Positions 50,717-59,848 are shown, counted from the first letter of the stretch. The stretch: DNA of 64,000 nucleotides from DATMNI01 sp963817515 (GCA_963817515.1 CAWFPJ010000039.1:310001-374000); one strand, 5' to 3'. Numbers and translations are program-made. Notes: generated from the sequence alone by a model not told the origin.

Positions 50717-51635
50717 TCAATCCGCGAAGCCCACTCCGCTTTGTGAGGCCACGCGCCGGATGTAGGCGCGGCCTTCGTCGTATTCTTCGGCGGTCTTCAA
50801 GTGCTCCAGCATCAGCGGCGCGTCAACCGGCAGCTTGGACAGTTCACGCAGGTAAGTTGCGTAGTCGATCTCGCCGCGGCCGGGAATCACCTCGGCGAAG
50901 TGCACGTTGTACTCCGGGACCCAGGCCAGGTCCTTGGCGTGGCACGACGCGATCCACTGGCCCAGTTTTCGAAAGCACTCCTCGATTACAGCCTTGTTGT
51001 TATAGAAGCGAACCGGGCTGTTGACCACGTTACAAACGTCCAGGTGAACGCCGAATGACCGGCGGTCCACGGCTTTGATCAGGGCTACGTACGAGTCCGG
51101 ACCATCGGGCACGGACCACGGCATCATCTCGATGGTGAACCGTGTCCGCGTGGGCCGCACTGCGTCAATCACGTGGCGGCAATTCTGGACGGTGGCGTCG
51201 AGAAACTCCTTCGACAGATTCCTGGGATTCATGCCGTACCAGAATTTCGGGTTGTAGGATCCGGCGATATCCACGCAGCAGCGCGCACCCACCGCGTCGG
51301 CCAGCGCCAGGCGTTCGGTAACGTACTCCAGATTGGCCTGGCGCGCGGCGGTATCCGGATCCAGCATGTTCTTCCACGCGCCCACCTCGGCGATCACCAC
51401 GTTCTCTGCCGCGAACGCGTCACGAATCGCCCGGATTTTTTCGGCTTCGGTGGATTTTGCCGGCGGGCAGTACGCGGCGCTGTAACCTAGCCGCCGGTGC
51501 TCACGGGCGAGTTCGCGCGGATCGTCCGACTTGAGAAAGATGGGACCGCCCAGCCGCACGGGCCGCGGATCCGTCTGCGCGGCTGAGCGGAGCGGCAGCC
51601 AGGCAGGCAAGTATTTTGCGGCGGCTCAACAACAT
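50717..51635 (-). pseudogene. Sugar phosphate isomerase/epimerase-type TIM-barrel protein (3), likely frameshift in the leader
   Basis: The barrel is intact from 51610 (TTG) to 50717: GYSAAYCPPAKSTEAEKIRA, CVDIAGSYNPKFWYGMNP, FTIEMMPWSVPD (about 170), GVHLDVCNVVNSP and SCHAKDLAWVPEYNV with the usual metal ligands (Glu, Asp, His). The only good leader, MLLSRRKILACLAA (ATG at 51635, twin-arginine-like), is in another frame; one extra base near 51600-51611 would explain this. If the TTG is the real start, the protein is simply 297 residues without a leader. Confidence 0.72.
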
Positions 51636-51760
51636 ATGTGAGTTACCCCGCCCAAGTGTACAACGGCATCATGGGCTTCCGTGCAGCCACGTTGCAAACC
51701 TGCATTTGTGTACGGGCGCGCACGCTCCTTTTCGCAGTCTTGCCCGGATTGGAGCGAATC

Positions 51761-53065
51761 GTGCGACTATTCGATCAATACATGCCGGAAGTGGATTCGG
51801 TTGCGGCAGATGCGCGGCAGGAATTGGACCGTGTCGGTACCGCTGATATCGTTCTGGGAATTCTCAGCTACAACAACGCTGCCACTATCGCCCAGGTAGT
51901 TCGCACTGCGCAGCAAGGTCTGGCGGCCACCTTTCCTGCCAGCCGCACCGTCATTGTGCATGCCGATGGCGGCTCGAAAGACCGCACCACCAATCTGGCT
52001 ATCGAAGCGGCGCTCGACAAGAGCAGCCTGCTGCAGGTTGCCTATCCCGTCTATCCGGTTCACCGGCTTTCCCCGGATTTTCACGGCATCCCCGGCAAAG
52101 GCAACGCGGTCCGCGCGGTTTTCGAGATGGCGCAAAAGCTGGAGGCCAAGGCCTGCGTGGCGATGGACGCGGACATCTCGGGCTTCACTCCGGAATGGAC
52201 CGAATCCCTGGTGCGGCCCGTTCTGGAAAGCCAGTTCGATCTGGTCTCGCCATACTATCTGCGCCACAAAAACGAAGGCACGGTGATCAACGGCATCGTC
52301 TATCCCCTGATGCGGGCGCTCTACGGCAAACGTATCCGGCAGCCTATAGGGGCGGATTTCGCATACTCCCCGAGGTTGATCGCCCATTGCCTGGAGCAGC
52401 CGCAATGGGACAGCGACGTGACCGGGCCGGGAATCGATGCCTGGATCACCACCGGAAGCATCGCCGCGGGCTTCAAACTGGCGCAGGCTTCTTTGGGAAC
52501 CCGCACGCAGAGTAACACCGACCCCCCGCCCCAACTGAGTGCGGCGCTGGCCCAGGTGCTGGGATCGCTTTACACCGGTATGAACCGCATGGCTTCGGTG
52601 TGGCAGCGTTTGCGCGCGTCCGAAGTTGTGCCAACGTTCGGCCTGGATTCGCGCGGGGTTGCCGAGTCGCCGCCGGTCGACGTCAACCCCATGATCGAAT
52701 CGTTCCGGTTGGGGTATCAGAATTTGCAGGAAATCTGGGGAGTGGTGCTTCCGCCGGCTACGCTCTTGGACCTGAAGAGGCTGGCCGCCCGGTCCGTGGA
52801 TGGCTTCCGGTTTGCGGACAGGCTCTGGGCCCGCATCGTTTACGATTTCGCGCTGGCTCATCGAACGCGGGCCATGGACCGCAATCATCTTCTGCAGGCC
52901 ATGACCCCGCTGTATCTCGGTTGGGTAGCGTCTTACGCTCTACAGGTGCGCGACGCCGATGCGTTGCAGGTGGAACAGCGCATCGAAGAAGTGTGTTTGG
53001 CTTATGAGGCGGAAAAAGGTTACTTGATTTCGCGCTGGCGTTGGCCCGACCGGTTTAATCCTTGA
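51761..53065 (+). CDS. Glycosyltransferase family 2 (GT-A fold), osmolyte-locus type
   Basis: 434 residues from a GTG at 51761 with GGAG six bases upstream; the frame is open another 41 codons upstream without homology. GT-A features: DIVLGILSYNNAATIAQVV (about 30), VIVHADGGSKDRTTNLA, GIPGKGNAVRAVFEMA (about 117), the metal motif MDADISGFTPEW (about 140) and GPGIDAWITTGSIAAG. The C-terminal ~150 residues are helical (YQNLQEIWGVVLPP, MDRNHLLQAMTPLYLGW). Resembles glucosyl/mannosyl-3-phosphoglycerate synthase-like transferases, but the donor and acceptor are unproven. Linked to a mechanosensitive-type channel gene and facing trehalose genes. Confidence 0.78.
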   Translation: MRLFDQYMPEVDSVAADARQELDRVGTADIVLGILSYNNAATIAQVVRTAQQGLAATFPASRTVIVHADGGSKDRTTNLAIEAALDKSSLLQVAYPVYPVHRLSPDFHGIPGKGNAVRAVFEMAQKLEAKACVAMDADISGFTPEWTESLVRPVLESQFDLVSPYYLRHKNEGTVINGIVYPLMRALYGKRIRQPIGADFAYSPRLIAHCLEQPQWDSDVTGPGIDAWITTGSIAAGFKLAQASLGTRTQSNTDPPPQLSAALAQVLGSLYTGMNRMASVWQRLRASEVVPTFGLDSRGVAESPPVDVNPMIESFRLGYQNLQEIWGVVLPPATLLDLKRLAARSVDGFRFADRLWARIVYDFALAHRTRAMDRNHLLQAMTPLYLGWVASYALQVRDADALQVEQRIEEVCLAYEAEKGYLISRWRWPDRFNP

Positions 53066-53090
53066 TCAACCGCCGGCCCCGGGAGGTTTT

Positions 53091-53786
53091 ATGTGGACTA
53101 ATGCAAACGAGGTGCTGAATAATGCGGTCGCCCGCATCGTCACTGCCGCCGCGAATTTTCTGCCGGGCCTCTTGGCCCTGCTGATCATTCTGCTCTTTAC
53201 CGTGGTAATCGCCTTTATCGTGCGGGCAGTCATCCGGCGTACTCTGAAAAGCTTTAACTTCGACCATCGTGTCCATCAGTGGGGCCTGCTGGCGGAGTGG
53301 GAGCCGGCCCAAAAGCCCTCCGATCTGATTGCGCGGTTGTCGTTCTGGACCATTCTGGCACTGGGGTTCCTGATAGGCATCGCGGCCCTGGATGCCAATC
53401 TCACTTCCGTGCTGGTGCTTAGGATCTTCGAGTATCTGCCGAAGATTGCCGCCGCCGTGATAGTACTGATTCTCGGGTTCCTGGTGTCGCAATTCCTGGC
53501 CCGCAGCGTCCTCATCAGCGCCGTCAACATGCAGATCCAGTCGGCGCGCCTGCTGAGCCTGGGGGTGAAGTGGCTGGTGATGGTAATGACCTTCGCCATG
53601 GCGATCGATCACCTCGGGATTGGCGGACAGATCGTGCAGTTGGGCTTTGCGATTCTCTTCGGAGGGATAGTGCTGACCTTGGCCCTGGCGGTCGGATTGG
53701 GGTCAAAGGAAATGGTAAGCCGCTCCTGGGAGCGCCAGGCCGACAAGACCGAAAGAGAGACCGAAGAGCAGTTCCGGCACCTGTAA
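53091..53786 (+). CDS. Small-conductance channel-like membrane protein (TM-helix repeat, CmpX type)
   Basis: 231 residues, four to five membrane helices (about 25-46, 82-102, 112-136, 160-178, 185-205). The conserved TM-helix repeat pattern (PGLLALLIILLFTVVIAFIVR; LPKIAAAVIVLILGFLVSQF) is that of proteins related to the MscS family but without the MscS beta domain. Starts 25 bases after the glycosyltransferase with a strong GGGAGG ribosome binding site. Likely a pressure-responsive or osmotic channel-like protein; role is inference from context. Confidence 0.82.
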   Translation: MWTNANEVLNNAVARIVTAAANFLPGLLALLIILLFTVVIAFIVRAVIRRTLKSFNFDHRVHQWGLLAEWEPAQKPSDLIARLSFWTILALGFLIGIAALDANLTSVLVLRIFEYLPKIAAAVIVLILGFLVSQFLARSVLISAVNMQIQSARLLSLGVKWLVMVMTFAMAIDHLGIGGQIVQLGFAILFGGIVLTLALAVGLGSKEMVSRSWERQADKTERETEEQFRHL

Positions 53787-53865
53787 CGCCGGCGGTCCTT
53801 GCCGCCGGTGCCTTTCGCTGATGCCTTTCGCAACCAGATACCGGCGGCACGACCGCCGGCGTTAC
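53783..53865. repeat. REP-like family A (copy 2), inverted pair
   Basis: Arm 53783-53810 and arm 53841-53865 are inverted copies with one single-base indel; each can fold by itself (CCGGCGG/CCGCCGG). The first arm overlaps the stop codon of the upstream gene. Located between convergent genes. A TGTCTCTGCGGTGA string follows at 53872. Confidence 0.8.
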
Positions 53866-53886
53866 CGCCAGTGTCTCTGCGGTGAA

Positions 53887-55533
53887 TCACCGCCTCAGCT
53901 CAAACCAGAAAAAAGAATAAGGAGCCAATGACAACCTGTACGGCGTCTGGTCGATTTGCGGAAATTCCGTGTAGCCCAGCATCTCCACCGGCGTCATCCC
54001 TGCCAGGCGGCTGAGATCCAGTTCCACCGGCTGCGCGAACCGCGACAAATTGGCCACGCACAGAATCTGGTCGGTTTCGTAGCAGCGCAGATAAGCCAGC
54101 GCCTTGCTGTTCCCGGGATTCAGGAATTCCAGCGTGCCCCTTCCAAACACCTTGAACAGCTTCCGCAACTCGATCATGTTGCGCATCCAGTTCATGAGCG
54201 ATGAGGAATCGGTCTCCTGCGCCTCCACGTTGACTGCCTCATATCCGCAGACCGGGTCGATGATGACCGGGCTGTAGAGCCGAGCCGGGTTGGCGCGCGA
54301 GAATCCGGCATTGCGGTCCGCGCTCCACTGCATCGGGGTGCGCACACCGTTGCGGTCGCCCAGATAAATATTGTCCCCCATGCCGATCTCATCGCCGTAA
54401 TAAATCACCGGCGTCCCGGGAAACGAAAACAGAATGCTGTGCATCAATTCGATACGGCGCCGATTGTTGTCCATCAGCGGCGCCAGCCGCCGCCGGATGC
54501 CCACGTTCAGCCGCATGCGCGGGTCGGCGCTATACGCCAGGTACATGTAGTCGCGCTCATCGTCGGTCACCATCTCGAGGGTCAGTTCGTCGTGGTTGCG
54601 CAGAAACAGGCCCCACTGGCAGCTTGCGGGAATTGCGGGCGTGCGTGACATTATGTCCAGGATCGGGTGGTTGTCCTCCAGGCGCAATGCCATGAAGATG
54701 CGCGGCATCAACGGGAAGTGGAACGCCATGTGGCACTCGTCCTCGTTGCCGAAGTATGGCAGCACGTCTTGCGGCAGCTGGTTGGCCTCGCCCAGCAAAA
54801 CGCGTCTGGTGTAACCGGCATCCAGTTCCCGGCGAATCTGTTTGATCGTCTGGTGCGTCTCCAGCAGGTTCTCGCAATTGGTCCCGTCGCGCTCCACCAG
54901 GTAGGGAATGGCGTCCAGGCGCAATCCATCCACCCCCATGTCCAGCCAGAAGCGCATGGCATTGAGCACCTCGCGCATCACCGCGGGGTTATCGTAGTTC
55001 AGATCGGGCTGATGCGAGAAAAAGCGGTGCCAGTAATAGGCCTTGGCTTCCGGATCCCATGACCAGTTGGATTTCTCCGTATCCGTGAAGATGATTCGGG
55101 CGTCGCGGTACTTCTGGTCGGTGTCGCTCCACACGTAGAAATCGCGCTCCGGGGAACCCGGCGGCGCGCTGCGGGCCGCATGAAACCAAGGGTGCTGGTC
55201 GGAAGTATGGTTGATTACCAGTTCCACCATCACCTGCAACTCGCGCTCGTGCGCCGCGGTCAGGAATTCCTTAAAGTCGTCCAGCGTTCCATAGCTGGCA
55301 TGCACGCCGGTGTAGTCCGCGATATCGTAGCCGTCATCGCGCAGCGGCGACGGAAAGAATGGAAGCAGCCAGATGCAGGTCACTCCCAGGTGTTGAAGGT
55401 AATCCAGTTTTTGCGTCAGGCCTTTGAAATCGCCCACGCCGTCGTTGTTGCTGTCAAAGAAAGCTTTGACGTGCGTTTCGTAGATGATGGCGTCCTTGTA
55501 CCATAGGGGATCACTCGCGCTGCCTGCCTTCAT
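53887..55533 (-). CDS. treS: Trehalose synthase (maltose alpha-D-glucosyltransferase), GH13
   Basis: 548 residues, GH13_16 type. Interconverts maltose and trehalose and can feed maltose into glucan synthesis. Visible regions: WYKDAIIYETHVKAFFDSN, VMVELVINHTSDQHPWF (region I), GVDGLRLDAIPYLVERDGTNCENL in parts with nucleophile Asp (about 207), RVLLGEANQLPQDV with acid/base Glu (about 248), FLRNHDELTLEM with Asp (about 317). No fused maltokinase domain. Its start overlaps the otsB stop by 4 bases. Confidence 0.93.
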   Translation of the reverse strand: MKAGSASDPLWYKDAIIYETHVKAFFDSNNDGVGDFKGLTQKLDYLQHLGVTCIWLLPFFPSPLRDDGYDIADYTGVHASYGTLDDFKEFLTAAHERELQVMVELVINHTSDQHPWFHAARSAPPGSPERDFYVWSDTDQKYRDARIIFTDTEKSNWSWDPEAKAYYWHRFFSHQPDLNYDNPAVMREVLNAMRFWLDMGVDGLRLDAIPYLVERDGTNCENLLETHQTIKQIRRELDAGYTRRVLLGEANQLPQDVLPYFGNEDECHMAFHFPLMPRIFMALRLEDNHPILDIMSRTPAIPASCQWGLFLRNHDELTLEMVTDDERDYMYLAYSADPRMRLNVGIRRRLAPLMDNNRRRIELMHSILFSFPGTPVIYYGDEIGMGDNIYLGDRNGVRTPMQWSADRNAGFSRANPARLYSPVIIDPVCGYEAVNVEAQETDSSSLMNWMRNMIELRKLFKVFGRGTLEFLNPGNSKALAYLRCYETDQILCVANLSRFAQPVELDLSRLAGMTPVEMLGYTEFPQIDQTPYRLSLAPYSFFWFELRR

Positions 55534-56366
55534 CGGATCTCACTCAGCCATTCCAGAAACGCATGCACGTGGGCCGGGTCCTTCACGAAGTATCGGGCCG
55601 ATGTTTTCGCACAGCGGCCCACCCGGATAGTGATCTCGTCCGTCATAAGCGCAAACGCATCTTCGTCGGTGCGGTCGTCCCCTATGTAGATCGACCGGGC
55701 CCCGGGCGTAGCCAGCCGGGCATTGATCCAGCCAACCGCCGCCCCTTTATTCCAGTCGGTACGAGGGACAATTTCCAGGACCATCTTCCCATGATTTAGT
55801 CTAAAATGATTTACCTGAAGATGCTTCACGCTGCGCGCCAGTTCCTGGTGCACAATCTCCGTAATGTGATGTACCTCGCCTGCCGCCGCCTGGCGGTAGT
55901 GGATGCTGGCCGTGAGTACCTTGTCCTCCAGGCGCGCCCCCGGTATGCCGGCCAGGCGTTCCCTGAGGGCGTCGACTATATCACGCAGCGCTTCGCGCCG
56001 GACCAACGCGCCGGGCTCCACAAAGCACACTGGCATTCCGTCCGATTCCGGGTCGCTGGTTTTCAGACCGCTAATTTCCAGTCCATGATTTCCGGCATAG
56101 ATCGCGTTGGCGATTCCCACCCGTAAGCGGAGATCGGCCAACTCGCGCCCGCTGATGAACGCCACCAGCGTGTCACTCCGGGCCGCCAGGGCTGCCAGTG
56201 TCTTGCGCACCTCGGGCGCGAGGCATGCGTCGCCGGGGTCGTTCACAATAGGCGCAAGCGTTCCGTCGAAATCCAGAAACAGGGAAAGTGCCCCGGCTTC
56301 ACGTATGCGCTCCCGGATCTCAGCGAGCCCGGCCGGCGACAAGGATTGGGACATCGGCTTGAGCAT
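55530..56366 (-). CDS. otsB: Trehalose-6-phosphate phosphatase
   Basis: 278 residues, HAD superfamily, dephosphorylates trehalose 6-phosphate. LFLDFDGTLAPIVND (nucleophile Asp), LVAFISGRELADLRLRV, NHGLEISG and the Mg motif IYIGDDRTDEDAFALM are clear. Start is uncertain: ATG at 56366 or 56354, or a TTG at 56381; all overlap the end of otsA. No strong ribosome binding site, in line with coupled translation in an otsA-otsB-treS operon. Confidence 0.9.
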   Translation of the reverse strand: MLKPMSQSLSPAGLAEIRERIREAGALSLFLDFDGTLAPIVNDPGDACLAPEVRKTLAALAARSDTLVAFISGRELADLRLRVGIANAIYAGNHGLEISGLKTSDPESDGMPVCFVEPGALVRREALRDIVDALRERLAGIPGARLEDKVLTASIHYRQAAAGEVHHITEIVHQELARSVKHLQVNHFRLNHGKMVLEIVPRTDWNKGAAVGWINARLATPGARSIYIGDDRTDEDAFALMTDEITIRVGRCAKTSARYFVKDPAHVHAFLEWLSEIR

Positions 56367-57840
56367 TGGACGGGAACTCAAACTTCAGAAGAGCCGAAAT
56401 AATTTTCCCGGCCCAACGATAGATGTTGTTCTCCGCCACTGCGGCCCGCATTTTTTGCATGCGCCTGCGCCGCTCTTCTTCCGGCATTTCGAGCGCCTGT
56501 CGAATGGCTTCGGCGGTTTCGCCCTCGTTGAAGGGGTTCACCAGAATCGCATCGGTCATCTCGCGAGAGGCCCCCGCGAATTCGCTTAGGATCAAGGCTC
56601 CGTCGCCATCCACGCGGCTGGCGACATACTCCTTGGCCACCAGGTTCATGCCGTCGTGCAGCGACGTGACCAGGCAGAAATCCGCCAGGCGATGCAGCGC
56701 AATCAGCCGCGCGTGAGGCACCATCTCTTTGATCAACACGATAGGCCGCCAGGTTTCGCTGGCCCATGTCAGATTGATTTCTTCCGCCAGGTTCTCAATC
56801 TGTTCCTCAAGCAGCCTGTAGTTCTCTATGCGGCTCCGGCTGGGAACTCCGATCTGGACGAAAACCAGGCGCTCCCGGTATTCCGGATTCCTTCCCAAAA
56901 AGCGATCGATGGCGCGGAATCGCTCGCAGATGCCTTTAGTATAGTCAATCCGGTCGATGCCCACTCCCACAGCTTCGCCGCGCAGGCCCAACTGGCGGCG
57001 CCAGTGCACCATCTCCCGCGAGGTTTTCGAACTCCCCGCCAGAGCGCTGTGCGCTTCAAAATCCAGACTGATCGGGAACGGCCGCACGGAAGTGGATTTC
57101 CCGCCGCGCGTGATTTCGAATCGCTCGCGATCGATCTTGGCTTCGAGCGAGGCATCTACCGTATCCAGGAAATTCTGGCAGTGCTGCCGAAGATGAAACC
57201 CCAAAAGGTCGTTGCCCAGTAATCCTTCCAGCAACTCCTCTTTCCAGGGAAATCCCCGGAATACTTCGGGATTAGGCCACGGAATGTGCCAGAACTGTGC
57301 CACAACCAGGTTCGGATTCCGCTGCTTCAACATGGCGGGCAACAGGGCAAAATGATAGTCCTGAATGAACACAAACGTCGGTTCATCGCCGGCCTCTTCC
57401 AGCACTGCGTCGGCGAATCGCTGGTTCACTTCGCGGTATGAATCCCAATCCTCGGGCAGGAATGACGGACGAGTGAAGACCAGATGGCACAGCGGCCACA
57501 AGCCCTGGTTGGAAAGCCCGTAGTAGTGCCCGTCCTCCTCTTCCTTGGTCAACCAGACTCGCCGCAGAGTGTAACTGGGATCATCGGGAGGCACCATCAC
57601 GTGGTCGGCCGAATCCACCATGCAGCGGTCCGCGTCACCGCTGCCGTGCGCAATCCATACTCCGCCGCTGGCGCGCAAGATCGGGTCCAGCGCCACCGTC
57701 AGCCCGCTGGCGGGCTGTTCGCACTCAATTTCGTCTCCCACGTATTTGTGAATATACGGCTCGCGGTGCGACACCAGGATGAACCGATAGTCCTGCATTT
57801 TAGATTGGATCAATTCCAATAGGTTTTCGCGCGTCCACAT
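56320..57840 (-). CDS. otsA: Trehalose-6-phosphate synthase (GT20)
   Basis: 506 residues. Transfers glucose from a nucleotide sugar to glucose 6-phosphate. GT20 features: FILVSHREPYIHKYVGDE (the Arg of the glucose-6-P loop, though the usual SNR is SHR), HIPWPNPEVFRGFPW (about 181), GIDRIDYTKGICERF (about 288), LVTSLHDGMNLVAKEYVASR (about 392), and the C-terminal EFAGASREM. A glucosylglycerol-phosphate synthase is a close alternative, but the overlap with otsB and treS favours trehalose. First gene of the operon. Confidence 0.9.
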   Translation of the reverse strand: MWTRENLLELIQSKMQDYRFILVSHREPYIHKYVGDEIECEQPASGLTVALDPILRASGGVWIAHGSGDADRCMVDSADHVMVPPDDPSYTLRRVWLTKEEEDGHYYGLSNQGLWPLCHLVFTRPSFLPEDWDSYREVNQRFADAVLEEAGDEPTFVFIQDYHFALLPAMLKQRNPNLVVAQFWHIPWPNPEVFRGFPWKEELLEGLLGNDLLGFHLRQHCQNFLDTVDASLEAKIDRERFEITRGGKSTSVRPFPISLDFEAHSALAGSSKTSREMVHWRRQLGLRGEAVGVGIDRIDYTKGICERFRAIDRFLGRNPEYRERLVFVQIGVPSRSRIENYRLLEEQIENLAEEINLTWASETWRPIVLIKEMVPHARLIALHRLADFCLVTSLHDGMNLVAKEYVASRVDGDGALILSEFAGASREMTDAILVNPFNEGETAEAIRQALEMPEEERRRRMQKMRAAVAENNIYRWAGKIISALLKFEFPSNAQADVPILVAGRAR

Positions 57841-58267
57841 GGCAGGGCCTCGTTATCCATCTAGGGCAAGGGCACGGCCATTCCGCGTATCCTATGAATT
57901 TTGTTGAATTACCAGGGCTATTACGCAACTCCGCTCAAGAAGTTTTTACCGTTTTCTTAAAGAATCTTCATGGGTGGAAAAACTTACCATGCAGTACTGG
58001 CGGCTGGCTCTTCAATTCGCCTTCGTCGGCAAAACGTAATTGGGCCGGTGCCGTAACCGCTCGCTGTTCACCTTGATCCAGCGCCCCACCGCCCGGAGGT
58101 TGTCACCCTCTATTCCCGCACAAAGCGCGGCAAAACTCAAATGACCTCCGCCAAATCGCAACCCTACTCCAACTGGTTAGTGCCGCCACTGATAACCTTC
58201 GTCTACTTGCCGCAGCCTCGCGCTGAGCGTAGCGTTGAGTAAGGAACATTGTTTAAAGGAACGCACC
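57841..58267. other. Intergenic region upstream of otsA
   Basis: 427 bases without a convincing gene. It must contain the otsA promoter and that of the small gene at 58268. Short ORFs on both strands have no ribosome binding site, no recognised similarity and poor composition. The string AAGGAACATTGTTTAAAGGA (58241-58260) has two AAGGA units, the second probably the ribosome binding site of the 31-residue gene. Confidence 0.6.
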
Positions 58268-58363
58268 ATGCGCCAAATTCTCGCTTTCGCTCCCACGAAG
58301 ATCGATTTGTTCTTGCTGATGGGATTTGCCGTGTTGGCTTCATCAGTCCTGTTGCGCGGTTGA
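58268..58363 (+). CDS. 31-residue membrane peptide
   Basis: ATG at 58268 with AAAGGA (58255-58260) seven bases upstream, stop TGA at 58361. Product has a short N-terminal segment (MRQILAFAPTKI) and one membrane helix (DLFLLMGFAVLASSVLL) ending RG. Below common gene-calling cut-offs. A perfect-spacing ribosome binding site and the helix are the evidence; there is no homology support. An imperfect hairpin follows the stop (58362-58396). Confidence 0.5.
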   Translation: MRQILAFAPTKIDLFLLMGFAVLASSVLLRG

Positions 58364-58396
58364 GTGCGGGGTACTATCCTTCGTGTACTCCCCGCT
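58362..58396 (+). terminator. Hairpin after the 31-residue gene
   Basis: GTGCGGGGTAC (58364-58374) pairs, with bulges, with GTACTCCCCGC (58384-58394). No T-run, so the terminator role is uncertain. Confidence 0.4.
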
Positions 58397-58457
58397 CCAT
58401 TACCGGATCTACTGAAGTAGACTTGTAGCGGCGCAGCGTACATTCTACTCTTGGTTC

Positions 58458-58676
58458 GTGCCCCCTGGATTAGTTATCGGTTTGTTCCTTCTCGTGATCG
58501 CCAGCCTTGCCGTCCTCATAAAATGGGAATTCAAGCGCGCCAAACATAGTTTGCCTCGAATTTCAAAAGCCTTTCAGCGGAAGCTTGACGAGCGCCAGAA
58601 CGATCCTGGGAATACCTACGTCGCGCCGGTGGAGCGAAACGCGCGCGCCTTCCAAGATAAAGTAGCGCATCGCTAA
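58458..58676 (+). CDS. Small membrane protein, unknown
   Basis: 72 residues from a GTG at 58458. N-terminal helix (LVIGLFLLVIASLAVLIKWEF) then a basic, helical, cytoplasmic-looking tail (KHSLPRISKAFQRKLDERQN). No family recognised. No Shine-Dalgarno is seen, but TACTCT lies exactly six bases before the GTG with a TTGTAG 17 bases further up, the same leaderless geometry as at 31850, 32184 and 38943. Confidence 0.55.
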   Translation: MPPGLVIGLFLLVIASLAVLIKWEFKRAKHSLPRISKAFQRKLDERQNDPGNTYVAPVERNARAFQDKVAHR

Positions 58677-58739
58677 CCGGTTGCACGCCGGAGGACTGGC
58701 CGCCTTGACTTGGCCCGGCTGTAGCGATAACCTCCGAGC

Positions 58740-59838
58740 ATGAATCGCAGACGGTTTATCTCCGCTTCGAGTGCGGCGGGAATTACTTTGAGCTCCAGCC
58801 TCGCTCCCAGCCAGGCCGCCGCCGCTCCTGCCAAACGCGCTCTGATGAAACTCGGGTGCCAGAGTGCCCCCACGAATGATACGCACCTGAAATATCTGGC
58901 CCGCTATGGCGTGCGCAACATCTGTGGCTACCCCGAAATCGCCGACGGACGCCTCTATGCCACCGTTGAGGAACTCAGCACGCATGCGCGACCTGGCTGA
59001 AAAGAACGGCATCGCGATCGATTGCGTCGCGCCCCCGTTCCTTGCGTCCAGCCATATCGACAGGGAGAAGCATCCCGCCATCATGCTGGCTCAGAGCCCG
59101 GAGCGCGACCGTGACATTGAGCAGCTTCAAACGCTGATCAAGAACTGCGCGCAAGTGGGCCTGCCATCCATCAAATACAACATGAGCATTTTGGGAGTGG
59201 TGCGTTCGGGGCGCAGCCCGGGCCGCGGTGACGCGAGCTACAGCACCTGGAAACTGGCGGAGTCGCATCCGAACCCTCCCCTCACGCGCGCCGGTCACGT
59301 GAATGCCGACATGTTCTGGGAACGGATTACGTATTTCCTGGAGCGCGTAATTCCGGTGGCCAATGAGTATAAGATCCGCATGGCGTGCCACCCTCACGAT
59401 CCCGGTATGCCTCCCGAGGGGTATCAGGGCGTGGACCGCGTGCTCGGTACGGTTGATGGTTTGAAGAAGTTCGTGGCCATCAGGGAAAGCACTTATCACG
59501 GGCTCAACTTTTGCCAGGGCACAGTCTCCGAAATGCTCAACGATCCCGGCAAAGAGATATTCGACGTGATCCGCTATTTCGGATCGCGCAACAAGATCTT
59601 CAACGTGCACTTCCGGAACATCCGCGGCCACCGCAATGATTTCGTGGAGGTCTTTCCGGATGAGGGCGATGTCAATTTCGTGCAGGCGATCCAGGTCTAC
59701 AGAGAAGTTGGGTATCCTTATTTGCTCATGCCGGACCATGTGCCCGTGGCGCCCAATGACCCGAACGGGCTGCAGTCGTTCGCTTTCGCTTACGGTTACA
59801 TTCGAGCGCTGATCCAGGCCGTGGATCAAATGACCTGA
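58740..59838 (+). pseudogene. Mannonate dehydratase-like (UxuA family) protein, frameshifted
   Basis: TIM-barrel enzyme of the UxuA type. The first frame carries an exported twin-arginine leader (MNRRRFISASSAAGIT) and LGCQSAPTNDTHLKYLARYG, ending at THARPG with a stop at 59000. The following frame resumes as MRDLAEKNGIAIDCVAPPFL and continues to 59838 with PSIKYNMSILGVVRSGRSP, MACHPHDPGMPPEGYQGVDR, GLNFCQGTVSEML, FNVHFRNIRGHRNDFVE and PYLLMPDHVPV, the family's metal-site His/Cys. One extra base near 58975-58983 (ACGCATGC) explains the break; correction gives about 365 residues. Confidence 0.85.
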
Positions 59839-59848
59839 CCGGCGGCTT

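Noticed and set aside
57894..58076. 60-codon ORF upstream of otsA
   Set aside because: No ribosome binding site, no recognisable features, low-complexity ending; likely chance.
58177..58443. 88-codon minus-strand ORF
   Set aside because: Antisense to the 31-residue gene, which has the better ribosome binding site; no similarity recognised.
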